A model generated the notes under the pieces. That model was not told the DNA's origin and searched no databases. It worked only from the letters and a program-made list of their open reading frames with translations. A stretch of 64,000 nt of DNA from Hymenolepis diminuta (lineage: Eukaryota > Platyhelminthes > Cestoda > Cyclophyllidea > Hymenolepididae). A program made the translations under genes and the position numbers. Location of the stretch: positions 36,007-100,006 of the forward strand of contig CAADRB010000075.1 of the NCBI GenBank assembly GCA_900708905.1, written 5' to 3'. Positions 25,745 to 37,800 of this stretch are shown here, piece by piece; within the stretch, counting starts at the first letter, position 1, and each line of letters opens with the position of its first letter.

Positions 25745-25961
25745 TATATTTAAAAGAGCAGAGGACATTATACCTAACAATGTTCGCAGCAGATATATGT
25801 ACCTACTACTCACTACTACCTCCCCCTCCCATTGGGAAAAGGTCCCAGTTTAATTGGCGCGCATCCAAGCTAAACCTCTACCCCATCCTGCAAATCTATT
25901 GGTCAGCTGCCCTGCAGATACCAATCCAACTCAGCACAACTGTGAGGTTTGACGGGAGATA
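25745..25961 (+). promoter_or_regulatory. Candidate promoter and shared first exon of the cholinergic locus
   Basis: TATATTTAAAAG at 25745-25756 resembles a TATA box, and a perfect GTAAGT donor begins at 25962. An exon of about 185 bases between them could splice to the acceptors at 26795 (VAChT) and 28747 (ChAT). In other animals these genes share a first exon. This is inference from position and two short signals. Transcript data could easily show another start. Confidence 0.3.
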
Positions 25962-26779
25962 GTAAGTAATGGTCTTGATGTCTCCTCTTCTTTGAGTTAA
26001 TCCGCCTTGTCTTATATACGCACTGTTGGTATGCTATTCATCTCACGTCTTTTATTTGTTCATATTTTTATTGCGTAATTTAAAACAAATAACCGACAAA
26101 TGTGGTCGAAAATTTGAGTTTTAAAGATTGGATTAAATATGTTGAAAAATTTTAATGATAAATAATTAAACTACACGCCCTCTTAAACACAAACTCTAAT
26201 ACATTTATAAGATATAACTCTAGCCACAGTTAATATATATCAGTCATCCGATTAAGGATTAGGTTATTTATTTAATCAAACTGAATATCTAAATCTAAAA
26301 TGAAAAATATAAAAAATTAGCATTGAGGTTTAGAGCGCTTTGAAAAAGGCGAGCGGTCTGAGAAATCTGTTTTGTTGCAAGTTTGGGTTTTTCAACGGAT
26401 CAGAGTATTTAGGTAAATTATGAGATGATACAAGTTATTTTGCTGTCAAACACCAGAAAATTAGATTGTGAAATGAATGCAAATACGATAAAATATTTCC
26501 ACGCAACATTCTTTCATGTAATGTCGAAGTTCAGTACAATATTTCACTTAATATTAATTCATGATTTATTTTATATCGAAAAACATGAAAAAATTAAAAT
26601 ACGTTTTGGAATGTCTTAATTAAAATTTCCGTAGAACACTGAAAATAGACACTTCAAAACACTGAACTTAGTGAAACTCCACTTAACTATTAGGGTAAAT
26701 TGGGACGTGTTTTCACCAAATTAATCAATTTTTGAGATTAACTATAATAATTAATTATTGATTCGATTATAAGTCCTTC

Positions 26780-26827
26780 CTTTCTTCTAAAACAGCCCCA
26801 CCTGCGAAGCATCAAAGCCAGTAGAAG
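26780..26827 (+). promoter_or_regulatory. 3' splice site and short 5' UTR of VAChT
   Basis: A pyrimidine-rich tract (TCCTTCCTTTCTTCTAAAACAG) ends at AG 26794-26795, 32 bases before the VAChT start. It is a good acceptor for cis-splicing from an upstream exon or for spliced-leader addition. Confidence 0.65.
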
Positions 26828-28549
26828 ATGAAGTTTTGTTCCGGCCTTGTCAACTATGCCAAGAGTCGGATGCTGCAACCTGAATCGCAGCGACGAATGG
26901 TTTTAGTCATCGTAAGCGTCGCCCTGCTCCTGGATAACATGCTCTATATGGTCATAGTACCAATTATTCCCGACTATCTTCGCACTATGGATGTGCTTCG
27001 ACACCAAGAAGACCTCATTGCCAACTTTTCTCGGACCGCTCAGCTTCACAACTACACAGGAAAGGAGAAGATTCAAGTTACCTGGCTTGTACCGGAGGCA
27101 GAAGATGCTAAAATAGGCACCCTGTTTGCTTTCAAAGCCATTGTTCAATTATTCTTCAATCCACTTACAGGTCATATCATCGATCGAATTGGCTATGACA
27201 TCCCTATGGTGATAGGCCTGAGTGTTATCTTCATTTCGACTTCAATTTTCGCCTTCGGACATTCGTTTGGAGTGATGTTCACTGCTCGAGGTCTGCAAGG
27301 GGTGGGATCCGCTTTTGCAGACACCTCTGGATTGGCTATGATTGCAGACAGGTACACTGAGGAAAATGAGCGGACAATGGCTTTGGGTATTGCACTAGCA
27401 TTCATATCATTTGGTTCACTTTTTGCACCACCATTTGGTGGAGTGCTATATCAATATTGTGGAAAGGAGTTCCCCTTCATAGTACTTGCTTTTCTAGCCC
27501 TCTTTGATGGATTCATGGTGCTATTTATCATGAAACCTGTGAGATTGGTTCGTATGGAATTGCAAGCGGAAGGAGCCCTTCCAAAGCCGGCTCCTATTCA
27601 TCGTCTCTTAAGAGATCCTTACATTCTTATTTGCGCTGGGGCTTTGGTAGCTGCTAATGTTTCACTGGCTTTCTTGGAACCGACCATCGCCATATGGATG
27701 CAGGATACAATGCAGGCTACCAATTCCCAGGCTGGTTTGATCTGGCTTCCATCTTTCTTGCCTCATGTCTTGGGTGTCTATACAACAGTTAAACTGGCTG
27801 AAAGGCATCAACAATATCAATGGCTTATGGCTGCAATTGGACTTCTTCTTGAAGGCATAAGTTGTCTATTTATTCCAATGTGCAGTAATTTTGTTTCTCT
27901 AATGGTCCCCATTTGCATTCTCTGTTATGGTATAGCTCTAGTTGATACTGCTATCCTTCCCTGCCTGGGATATCTCGTTGATACTCGCTTCGTCTCTGTC
28001 TATGGCTCTGTATACGCAATTGCAGATATTTCCTATTGTGTCGCTTATGCTATCGGACCAATAGTTGCTGGAAATCTTATGAGTGTTATGAATTTCATGG
28101 GTCTTAACATTTGTATTTGTATTTTTACCTGTGCTTATACACCTCTGCTATACATTCTGCGAAAGAGCCGCGTTTCGGATGAGGAGAGGGACAAAAAGAT
28201 GGGTATCACTGATGAAGGGGAAAATGAAGAACAACTAGATGCGATCGAAGATCTGAAATCACAGGATTCAATGAGCAGGAAATCTCGACTCAAGCGCCAA
28301 GAGACAGCACGGTTTGAGCCAGCCGGTTGTCGACGAGCCACCTCAATGTCCAACGAATTTGCAATGCGTGCAAAGCAGCTCTCTATGGAATGCCCTGGCT
28401 ATGAACAGGGAGAAGTTACAAATGTTACAGAGGCTAGACCAGTATTTGCTGCTGATGGATCAAGAGGCGTTATTCTAACTACTCCGAATACTAACATGTC
28501 CGATGGTAGTCAAAATGTCTACGTCAAGGATAGTGGATACGGATATTAA
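26828..28549 (+). CDS. VAChT: Vesicular acetylcholine transporter (VAChT)
   Basis: A single 573-residue open frame encodes a 12-helix MFS antiporter that exchanges vesicular protons for cytosolic acetylcholine at synaptic vesicles. The family hallmarks are plain. TM1 reads LLLDNMLYMVIVPIIPDYL with Asp36; Lys103 in TM2 is its expected ion-pair partner. GSAFADTSGLAMIADRYTEE has Asp165 in TM4. GIALVDTAILPCLGYLVDTR has Asp373 in TM10 and is followed by VSVYGSVYAIADISY. Two N-glycosylation sequons (Asn66, Asn75) lie in the first lumenal loop. APIHRLLRDPYI and AFLEPTIAIWM are shared with mammalian VAChT rather than the monoamine transporters. The hydrophilic C-tail is about 130 residues and Ser/Glu-rich. 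I found no clear acidic dileucine signal in it. The gene is intronless within its coding region, as usual for VAChT, and ChAT follows on the same strand. Confidence 0.97.
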   Translation: MKFCSGLVNYAKSRMLQPESQRRMVLVIVSVALLLDNMLYMVIVPIIPDYLRTMDVLRHQEDLIANFSRTAQLHNYTGKEKIQVTWLVPEAEDAKIGTLFAFKAIVQLFFNPLTGHIIDRIGYDIPMVIGLSVIFISTSIFAFGHSFGVMFTARGLQGVGSAFADTSGLAMIADRYTEENERTMALGIALAFISFGSLFAPPFGGVLYQYCGKEFPFIVLAFLALFDGFMVLFIMKPVRLVRMELQAEGALPKPAPIHRLLRDPYILICAGALVAANVSLAFLEPTIAIWMQDTMQATNSQAGLIWLPSFLPHVLGVYTTVKLAERHQQYQWLMAAIGLLLEGISCLFIPMCSNFVSLMVPICILCYGIALVDTAILPCLGYLVDTRFVSVYGSVYAIADISYCVAYAIGPIVAGNLMSVMNFMGLNICICIFTCAYTPLLYILRKSRVSDEERDKKMGITDEGENEEQLDAIEDLKSQDSMSRKSRLKRQETARFEPAGCRRATSMSNEFAMRAKQLSMECPGYEQGEVTNVTEARPVFAADGSRGVILTTPNTNMSDGSQNVYVKDSGYGY

Positions 28550-28770
28550 TGAAATGTGATATATACAAATATTGAAAGCCCAAATTTCAGAGTATGGTAA
28601 CTTCTTTCAGCTTAAAAAATTAATGCTATAGCCTATGTGGTCGAATATACATATGCGTACAATGAATATCTTACTTTCTCTGTGTATGGTGCTTTGATAT
28701 TTGATTTGTATTACGATTGGAAAAGTAATCGATTATTTTGTATTCAGAAGTAGGGGAGACAACGTAGGAG
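28550..28770 (+). promoter_or_regulatory. Intercistronic region with ChAT 3' splice site
   Basis: Only 221 bases separate the VAChT stop from the ChAT start. No AATAAA is present; AATATA near 28645 is a possible variant signal. TTTTGTATTCAG ends at 28747 and is a good acceptor 23 bases before the ChAT ATG. The spacing suits either alternative splicing from a shared exon or trans-splicing of a two-gene transcript. Confidence 0.55.
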
Positions 28771-28848
28771 ATGTCTAGGAGCGTGAGGGAGTTTGTTCGT
28801 CGGATTTCATTGAAGGACCTGGAAGAGTACCCGGAATGGGACTTGTCG
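28771..28848 (+). CDS. ChAT: ChAT coding exon 1
   Basis: It encodes 26 residues beginning [20 protein letters not shown], followed by PEWDLS, ahead of a consensus GTAAGC donor. Phase 0 matches the next exon. The peptide is not conserved enough to prove it, so support rests on the acceptor, start, phase and donor together. Confidence 0.75.
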
Positions 28849-31800
28849 GTAAGCATTTAAGTGATAATTTTAAACTGAATTTAAATAGAATGCAGCCTGA
28901 TTTAGTATTCGAGCACCAAAGGAATAACTGAAAGTCATTCTTTATGGTTATATTATTGATTCTTTTGTCTAGAAGTCCAAAAAAATCAAATGCATTTGGT
29001 AAACATTTTGTATAATTTTCCCATGGCAGAGTTAATAATTTTTACGAGTTTCTATTACGGAAAAAAATCTAAACAGATAAGAAATGAAATGGATCATAAA
29101 GTCATGCAGCTGCAGGTATGGAGAATAACTAAAACGAGATATTAAATTCAAATATGTACAAAAAGGGTCTCACATATGTTGGCTTATTGACAGATAGGGT
29201 TATCAACTTTCTAGGAGGAAATCCCTTATACTTGTCATTAAAGCTATTTTAAAGTAGATAGTTTTCGAAAATAGTTTATAACACTGACGCGGGTTATTTT
29301 ATTAATTATTAATCGTCAAATACAGAACTATGAGATTCAAAGGTTAAGTAGAGCTCACTCACATTTCTCTCACTGAAATTCCTTCCTCGCCCAATATTAA
29401 CTAATAAGTTCATTTATTTAAAAATCGTTAAAGCATACGAATTAAACAAAAGCATGTATAGGTTTTACACTTTCGTACATTGAAGAGAGAGGTCTGCGGG
29501 TATTCATATTTACCCTTTCTATATTTGTTCTACATTGTTCTCCAGCCTTAATTTAGTTCTGAAGTTAATATTTATGTAAACATTTTCTCTTCACTTCTTT
29601 GAGCAGCTTTATATTTGGAATAAGTATATGAAAGTGCATACCCAGTAGAGCAAAATATAGGAAGAGCGCCTACATGACCAATTTCTTTTAACACGGCCAC
29701 TATATTCCTCGATTACTGTTCTTCCAGTCTCGTATCTGATAAGGTAGTCGCTTCAATGATATATTTTAGTTAATTAAGTTAACCAATAACTTCCTTTATT
29801 TTTTATATGCAAACCGGGTTATTTCTTGACAAAATAAAGAAGTTTAAGGCTGAGAGGAAGCTGAAAGATAAATCCTTATGTGTTTCCAAAATTTTCATCT
29901 ATACCATCACTTATCGCTGAGACCTAATTAACTCGACCTCACAGTGGGGTTTGAAGTGGTTGACCCTACTATAACCTCAAGCTCCCTGTGGATAACCATC
30001 GTGTGTCCTCAAGTGGATTATTTTAACATTCAGAATAAGCTAATCTGATGGTTCTTGAATGAGCTTCGCGAGGGTTCATCTTCCTCTTGGCGATGTCCGG
30101 AACCATTCACCTCTTCATACCATTCGTCTTATGAGACTATACAAAGCCTTTTTGCATATGCCCACGCACAAGCGCTTGTCAGTTACCGGCTCTTTCGCCT
30201 CACTCTGTTCTCCTCTCTCCTTCAGCTCATCTCTCTCACTCATCCTCATCGTGATGTCATCAATACATGTGGCCTAATCAACTTTCGGTGTTCTGCTCTA
30301 AGAATTTTGCCAGCCCTTTCACAATTACCTACAAAGTCACAAATTAGCTTCAAGTTATCTACATTATTTCTCTGGAACCAAGGCTGTCAATGGGGACAGA
30401 CTATGATGATGAGAGTCAATATTCACAAAATTCTTGAAATTTATTCGTCATTCAGTTCAGCAAAAATTTGGGACAACCCTCTATACCATTTTATTATTTT
30501 TCAGTAGCCTATTATGAGTATTTTTCAAGCTTTTTGTAGTAGGAATTGAGTGAGTGTCCCGGAGATTCCTTTAAGTTTATTCTTCGCTTAGAATTAATAA
30601 ACCGAAAAAACTTAAAGCGTCCCAAGAAGAAGCAATCTCAGTTGATGAAATGTATTATGCTTGTAATAAGAAAGTGTTTTCTTTTCAACAACGGTGATTT
30701 ATCTCGAATCATTATTTTAGAAACCCTTACCGAGATTACCAGTGCCAGAGCTACGAACCACTCTCACCCGCTATCTTGGTGTGGTGGCACCCATTGTCGA
30801 TGAAGAGGCTCTCGTGAAAACTCGACGTCTTGTTCATGAATTTATACGCTCTGGTGGTGAAGGTGATGAACTTCAAGCTGAACTCAAAGCCTATGCAAAA
30901 ACACAGATTAATTGGGTAAGGGAAAAACTTCTCCAATACACGAGGGAGCGGTATTAACATATACCTAGAGGAAACCGATATTGAAATTGTTAATCTTTGG
31001 GCACTAAATTGCTAACTGATGGAAAATATGTAAACGATTCGAACTGAAAAAGAACTTAGCATATGAAAACATCCCAAGCCCATTAGTAGAAATGTTGATA
31101 GTGTTTGATCTGAGTGAAGGCATCTTTGGATCCACTTTTAAGAGAAACTTGCGCTCTAAAGCCCCTCGTGTTGACCAGATTTAACCAGTGCGGTTGATCA
31201 TCAACATCACTGAATGTGCACCGCTAGACATGGATCTCCCGACCTTTGACTTGACAGAAGAATATATTAACTGCGCCGACGGCGGGTAAAACAAATTGGG
31301 ATAATATTTCAACTGGATGATAAGTTCCTTTGAATGACAATAATTTTTAGTATTTACATGGCAGGAAATCTAGTTCACTTACATATCTTCAACTTTGCTC
31401 TTCAAACGCTATGAACTTTGACTGCATAGCATTGTTCATAATACCAGTCTGATAGTTAAAAAATTTTGACTTTCTAAACTGCTAAATATCACGTAAGATC
31501 ATTCTGCTTCCCAACCTTTAGAAGCAAAATGAATTGAAATTGTAACAGGTCAATCAGTAATAGATATTGTGGATAAGAATTCGCTTTGTGAATCAGGTGA
31601 TGAGTCATGAAAACTGAATTTCGAAGCATGGCTAGCGCATTAAGTTATTAATTTACAACCAGAATCCAAAAATCGAATGAAAATTCTTTGATGCTCTGGC
31701 CTTGCTCTCAACACCTTTTTGATCCCCACCTCACCCCACTGTCATTTATTGAACTAATGGTTAACAGATTTCAGCTGATCTCCCTCAATTATAAATATTA

Positions 31801-34800
31801 GATGTGGCCTATAGTAGTAAAATAGCAAATAAACTGAAATTCACGGCCCAGATATTTTTCATTTTAATCTCTGTCACTTTTTAGAATGGCCGAAATTTGT
31901 CTTCCTCCATTGAAATTCTAAGAGTTTTTATGTCCAATTCAATGAAACAACCTTGCTGAAATACCTGTTTTCCTAGAAGGGCACAATTCAACGCTTTAAA
32001 ATTCAAAACTAGATCTGTAGTTTTAAAGTCACATTATTCTAATTTTGCTAAACCTGATGATTTTGCAATAAATGAATCGTCTACTTTCAAAACATCGGTG
32101 TATCTGAGAGAGCAACGAATTTGATTATTTTCAGGCCTTTTCTTGGTGGTTGGATGACATGTACCTTAAAAATCCCCTTCCACTGCCAGTGAACTCGAAC
32201 CCAGGAATGGTTTTCCCACGTCACCAGTTCATCAGCGCACGTCAGCAACTTCGGTATGTAACTCTTCACAATATTCAATCGCTTTTGCAAATTTTTAGAA
32301 TATAGAACAGTTCTGGAATTTGGTGCGTTTTACCATTTTATAGAAGACGCAATTAGAGTTCAGAATGCATAATAATTGGCAAATTTCTCTCACCAGCGGA
32401 AATGAAATGTATTCTGTGGTGTTTCAAATTATTCGAATCTGATCACTTTTCTCGGAATCAATATGTGCTGAGTGTTACCTTTTCCTCACATGTATGTTTG
32501 CCTTAAGTGACCATTGAGCCAAATAGATGTGGTTTTGTAAATGCTCACTATGTCATCCCTATTTGAGCTAATTCTTTATGCGATTTGGTATTTCATAAGT
32601 GGTCCGCTACTGCGTGGACGTCTTTGTTACCTCTCAAAGCTCTACTACCCACTACTACACCGTTTAGGCTATATAATTTATTCATTATTTTAAAATAGAA
32701 TATTTTTTTCATATCTTCTATTTATTCTTGATAGTGGAAGAAGTTTAAGAAGTGACTTGTATATTCAATTTGGGGAAGCACGATAAGGGATATTCAATCT
32801 CTCAAACAAAGGATCACTTCTTTCTATTTAGCTAAGTAAATAAATCAGAATCTAAACTATTGGGAATACTATGCTTTTCATGGGAAGGAGTTTTATCTAA
32901 CTTTTCTATATAGATAATCATAAGATTCAAGTTTAGTTCCTTGATAGAATGGCCATTTTCGCATAATTCTGGCACCCACTTTTTTAACAGAAATAGAGCA
33001 ACATTTTTGCCTTAAACTAGTTCAGATGTTTCGATACTTCGTAGTTCTTCCCCTTCGTGAAACTTTGATACAAATCTCTCCTTTTCACTTCATATTTATT
33101 ATATGAGTGCGAAAAAGGAATGGGTAGGTGAGGAAAAGAGAGTGTGAGCTCTCATGTTGAGAAATTTAAGACACGTGGGGAAAAACTGGGATATTTCATG
33201 CCTGCATTTCTGTAATTATTTTCTCCTAAAAATGTAAATTTAAAAATAATTGTATCTGAGTTCAAATGATGAGAATAAGTGTTGGGATTTAATAATAAAA
33301 AAAACCTAGCAATGTATTAGATATGCGGCATTTAAAAATATCGATTATCATTGATTTTCCCATTGGCTAAAAGACTATGAATTTGATTAAGTAATGATTT
33401 TCTTCGACTTTACAAAATTCTCATAATTATTAGACCTTCTTATCTTAAACGTTTATCTTTTAATATTTAACATAGCTTTTCGAAATATAAACTTAAATAG
33501 AGAATTTTGTCTCTTCTAACTTGATAAAAATTAAGATTTAAAAAAAAGGAAGATAGACTAAAAGTAGAATTTAAATAGAGAGAAATTTTGGAGAAAAAAT
33601 GCTGCATTTACAAACTACATTAGCTAACTTACGGAAAAATTCATGGAGTAATGCTAAAAGTCTCGTTAAATTTTCAATTTGTGAAATAGAAACTTTGGTT
33701 TCGATAAAGTGCCATTTCCGATCTCCATATTAACCCGTTAACTCAAAGGAATTTTGAAGATTAATCTTAATCAGGAGATTTAAGAGTTACTAACAGAAAA
33801 AGTTGTAGACTTTCAGAACTTTTTCAAATATAAAGAAAAAATTATTTGCTCAATCTTCACATTTCATTAGTAAAATATACTTTATAGATAAAGATTAGGG
33901 AATACCCTATTGATACATTCTCATTTTTGAGCAGGCAAAAAATTGTAAATTTATCATTTGCACGTCTCGTGATTTCACTTTAACTGAGAATGTTGAAATA
34001 AATCCTTTGTTTCATGAGGAGAAAACTTTTCCCAAAACAATTTTCCAACTTCAAAAATTGTCTTTAGATTTCTTTAAGTATTCAGCCGCATTTGATTTAT
34101 ACCGAATTTGCTTTTTATCGCAGATTCGCAGCTCAATTGATATCTGGAATATTGGACTACAAGACCATACTTGATACGTAAGTGAAAAATTTTTTTATTT
34201 TCATAATAAAATAAACTCCAATTACATATTGAGTCAAATATGTGGCCATCCAGATTTCACTATTTTCATCGGAAATCCATGAGATCGACTGAAAATAACA
34301 GAACACGTATTCTCGCTTGCGAACACTGGCATCTCAAATATATACATGCATCGGAAATACGTTGCCAGGATTCATCCCCAGTAAACGAGCAAGGAAGCAA
34401 GCAGTTGACGTCTTGTTCTATTTTTTAATCAAATCACTAATTTCTCAAGTCATGCAATGCTCCTATAAATCGAACCGCTAAAACTCGACTTTTCAATCCA
34501 CTCCACCTCCACCACCCTAGATTTGTTCGTGACCATCCCCTGATCCTCGAACGCCTCAGCTCCCTCCCATGTTTGGGGGGTAGGGGGAGGTTTTGTGGAA
34601 GGGGATGGCGGTAGGCAGAAGAGATGAAGAAAGTCTTGTTTAAATTGGTCGTGCACGCAATTCTCAAGTCAAGTCAAGAAATGATGCTTCCGACCAACCT
34701 CCCTACTCTCCTTCTTTCCTAGAGAGCTATTCCCAGAAATTGTGTTTTGCGTGGTAAAAGTCAGAAGATATATATATATATATAAGAAATATTTATTGAA

Positions 34801-37800
34801 ATTTTAAATAGAAAAAATTACAAATTGATGTCATAATTCGCATCAAAATTACTTGATCTTATGAAAGCCATTCTCTTAATTACTTTTAGTGAAATATTTT
34901 TACCATAGCATTTAAAGTTTATAAAATGACCCGAGACATTCTAGCTAATTATACACCATTATTATTATCTATGATAAAATAAAAAGTATAATTACAATCG
35001 CTGGGAGTATCTGGACTAAAAGAATAGGTAGATGGGGTTCGAACAATTTCTGAGAGATTAAGAAGTAAAGAAAAATCAGTCTTGTTAAGTTTGGATTTTC
35101 AAATCGTCGAGTTGTCCTCAGAATTGTTTTTTTATATTTAATAATGCTTTGAGCTTTCCTTATTAGTACCTTCATAATGAAATTCCGAGTGACGCGATTT
35201 CATATGATTTTGTGACCATTTTTCTGCACAAGTTTTAAAACAAACTTCCAAGGGAAAATGAGGTCTATCGATTCATGGATTGTCTACACGGTTATGATGA
35301 TCTATTTGCTAGTTCTTTCTCATCTCAATCGTATTTACGAAGAGTCGATGATACCGAGCATCTACGCATGCTACCTCTTCCAAACACGCTCACACATATA
35401 TTAATCATAGTAGGCGTCTTAATAAGAGTGGATCCAGCATCCAATTAATACCCTCCTTTCACCAAACACTTACATCACACCATCTTTGCCTAATTTGGAA
35501 TTGAGAAATCAATAAACATTTAGTAATTTTATTGCCTTTCTTGTTCAAGCTTGCCAAGAGATAAAGCTTTAGGTTTTACATTTATGTTTCTCATAGAGAC
35601 TATTTCTCCCGGCACTTTAATCTGTCGTCTGCTGTACAGGCTTAGCCTCATCCATTGAGGTCTATTCTGAACAGCTTTTAATATGACATCATCATTTTAT
35701 AACGGATTAGTATTTTAATGTTTCGCTAATCTCTGTATAAAAATTTCAATTAGAACTCATTTCTGTTAATAAAATATGAGTTAAAGTATGAGATATTTGC
35801 AATCATTAGGTTGTGTGTTTCCTAGGTAAACTTATTTTTAAATCGCAATTCCTGACTAATGCACTTTTTTATCGATTTTTATATGAAGCCGTTCGCTGCC
35901 TATTGATCGAGTATCGCATAATAGGAAAGGACAGCCACTTTGTATGGAGCAATACTATCGTCTTTTCACCTCCTACCGCTATCCGGGTCTCAACAAAGAT
36001 AAGCAGGTGACTCGTGATCTTTCGGAAGTGGCTCAAAATGCTCATTGCATCGTAGCATGTCATGATGAGGTTCGTTTTCCGCTGAATCAAATCCATTTAT
36101 CTCTCTTATCGTAAAAAACGAAAACACCCTGTTTCAAACTGAAAATAAAGAAATCTTCGAAGCTCCAATTGTAATTTGCTCCTTTATGTTCCTAACATTT
36201 GCAGACTACCTGAGTAGTTCATTGAGGTTGGGGATTGGTTCTCAAGGCAATCAGGAACAGTCGTATCGATTTACATTAGTGGAGATTTGAATTCTCCTAT
36301 AGTTTAACAGTCACGTATTTCCCGATCCAGTTCTAATTTGTTTGATTCAAAAAGAAAGTTGCTATCTAAAATTGCGCGAGTTTAAAGAACGGGTGGTTGC
36401 ATCACTCACATTTTTATTTCAAAGTGAGGAAGACAACTTCATATTTTACATTCTTCCCTCCGTGGTAATTGTAATATTTAAAGCTATTCATCTTTATGTC
36501 CAAATTTTATTTGTAATACGAACATTAAGAGACTATTTTTTGGTCAAAATAGACTCAATAACAGCGATGTTCCAAATTGAACTCTCCAGGAGTAAATCTC
36601 TCGAAGTCCGATAGCTATTATTTCCGAAACCATCTATTGTGAAAAATAACCATTTTCTATTCTTTTAATCATGTCATAACTGATGGAACAAATAAACTGA
36701 AATTAAAAATCTTCTCGAACTCGTTACACAAACACTTGACTTATCTTGGGGCCTCTCTTATGGGGAGCCTCCTTTCGACCACCAGAATAAACTAGATTAT
36801 CCATATCGCTGAACGTGAACTGAAGAACATCGATCTCACAACCTTTGACTGGGGAGACGTGCTCGTTGACTACTGTGCTATTCTGAAACTTAACACATAA
36901 TACAAAACGCAGATTGTAATAATTAAATGTGATAATCTTACTTCTATTTCAGATTAAGTGGAAACCTTAACTTAACCTAACTGCGTCTTCTGTAGCTTTG
37001 AGAATGGGAAAGATTCAATGACCAATATTGGAGCTCTTACAGTTCCATGCGTACCCTTTTCCTTCGTTGTTTAGATGAAATGGGGTTCATGAAAAGTGCG
37101 ATTGCAAAAATGCATATGAACTAAAATCTGATTTTTACATAAAAATTGAGCTAACCATTTGTATCGAATAGGCTTAACAATGGTAACAACTAATAAGCAC
37201 CTATCATGTTTGTTTTAGTAATTTTTAAGCACTCTTCGCACAAAATTTCATTTACAGTAATAAATTAACTTAAAATTAAAACAATCTCGAGCCAAAGCTA
37301 TCTACCGATGAACTTCGGGCAACAGACGAAATGCCTTTGACTACCCTTAAGGTAGACACGATTAGTAGCAATGCTTTTTGAAATGACTGAGTGATTACAG
37401 GGGTTGAGCGATTTTGTAAACACTCACTCTCCTACGTAAATACCGCCCTTCTTAGAAGGATGATTACTAATTAGCCCCAAATTTTTCTCTCTCCTACTTT
37501 ACAGTTCTATAAACTCGACCTGTTGTCACACGACTATCGACTTGGTGAGGAGGAGATATACAATCAACTTCGTCGGGTTGTTAGGGAGGCCTATGCTGAT
37601 AAAGAGAAGGTTCCACGAATTGGAGCACTGACAGCACTGCCCAGACCGAGGTGGGCGCAGGTCTACGAACACATGTCTAACGGTAAGCTCAAAGCCTTAA
37701 AAAGCTGACAAATAAATATAAAAACATGATCACTAAGCCTATAGGCTAGGTTTTGTGGAATTAGTTTTGATAGGTGAGAGTAAACGGTATTAGATTTTCA

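Noticed and set aside
30055..30507. 150-codon open frame upstream of ChAT exon 2
   Set aside because: It coincides with a family B repeat, and the translation is not conserved in the other copies.
34437..34667. Overlapping minus-strand open frames with Pro- and Arg-rich translation
   Set aside because: They come from a local GC-rich, low-complexity patch in ChAT intron 4; no conserved motif.
36342..36614. 90-codon open frame in ChAT intron 5
   Set aside because: No family match; AT-rich and uncorroborated by splice sites in the right phase.
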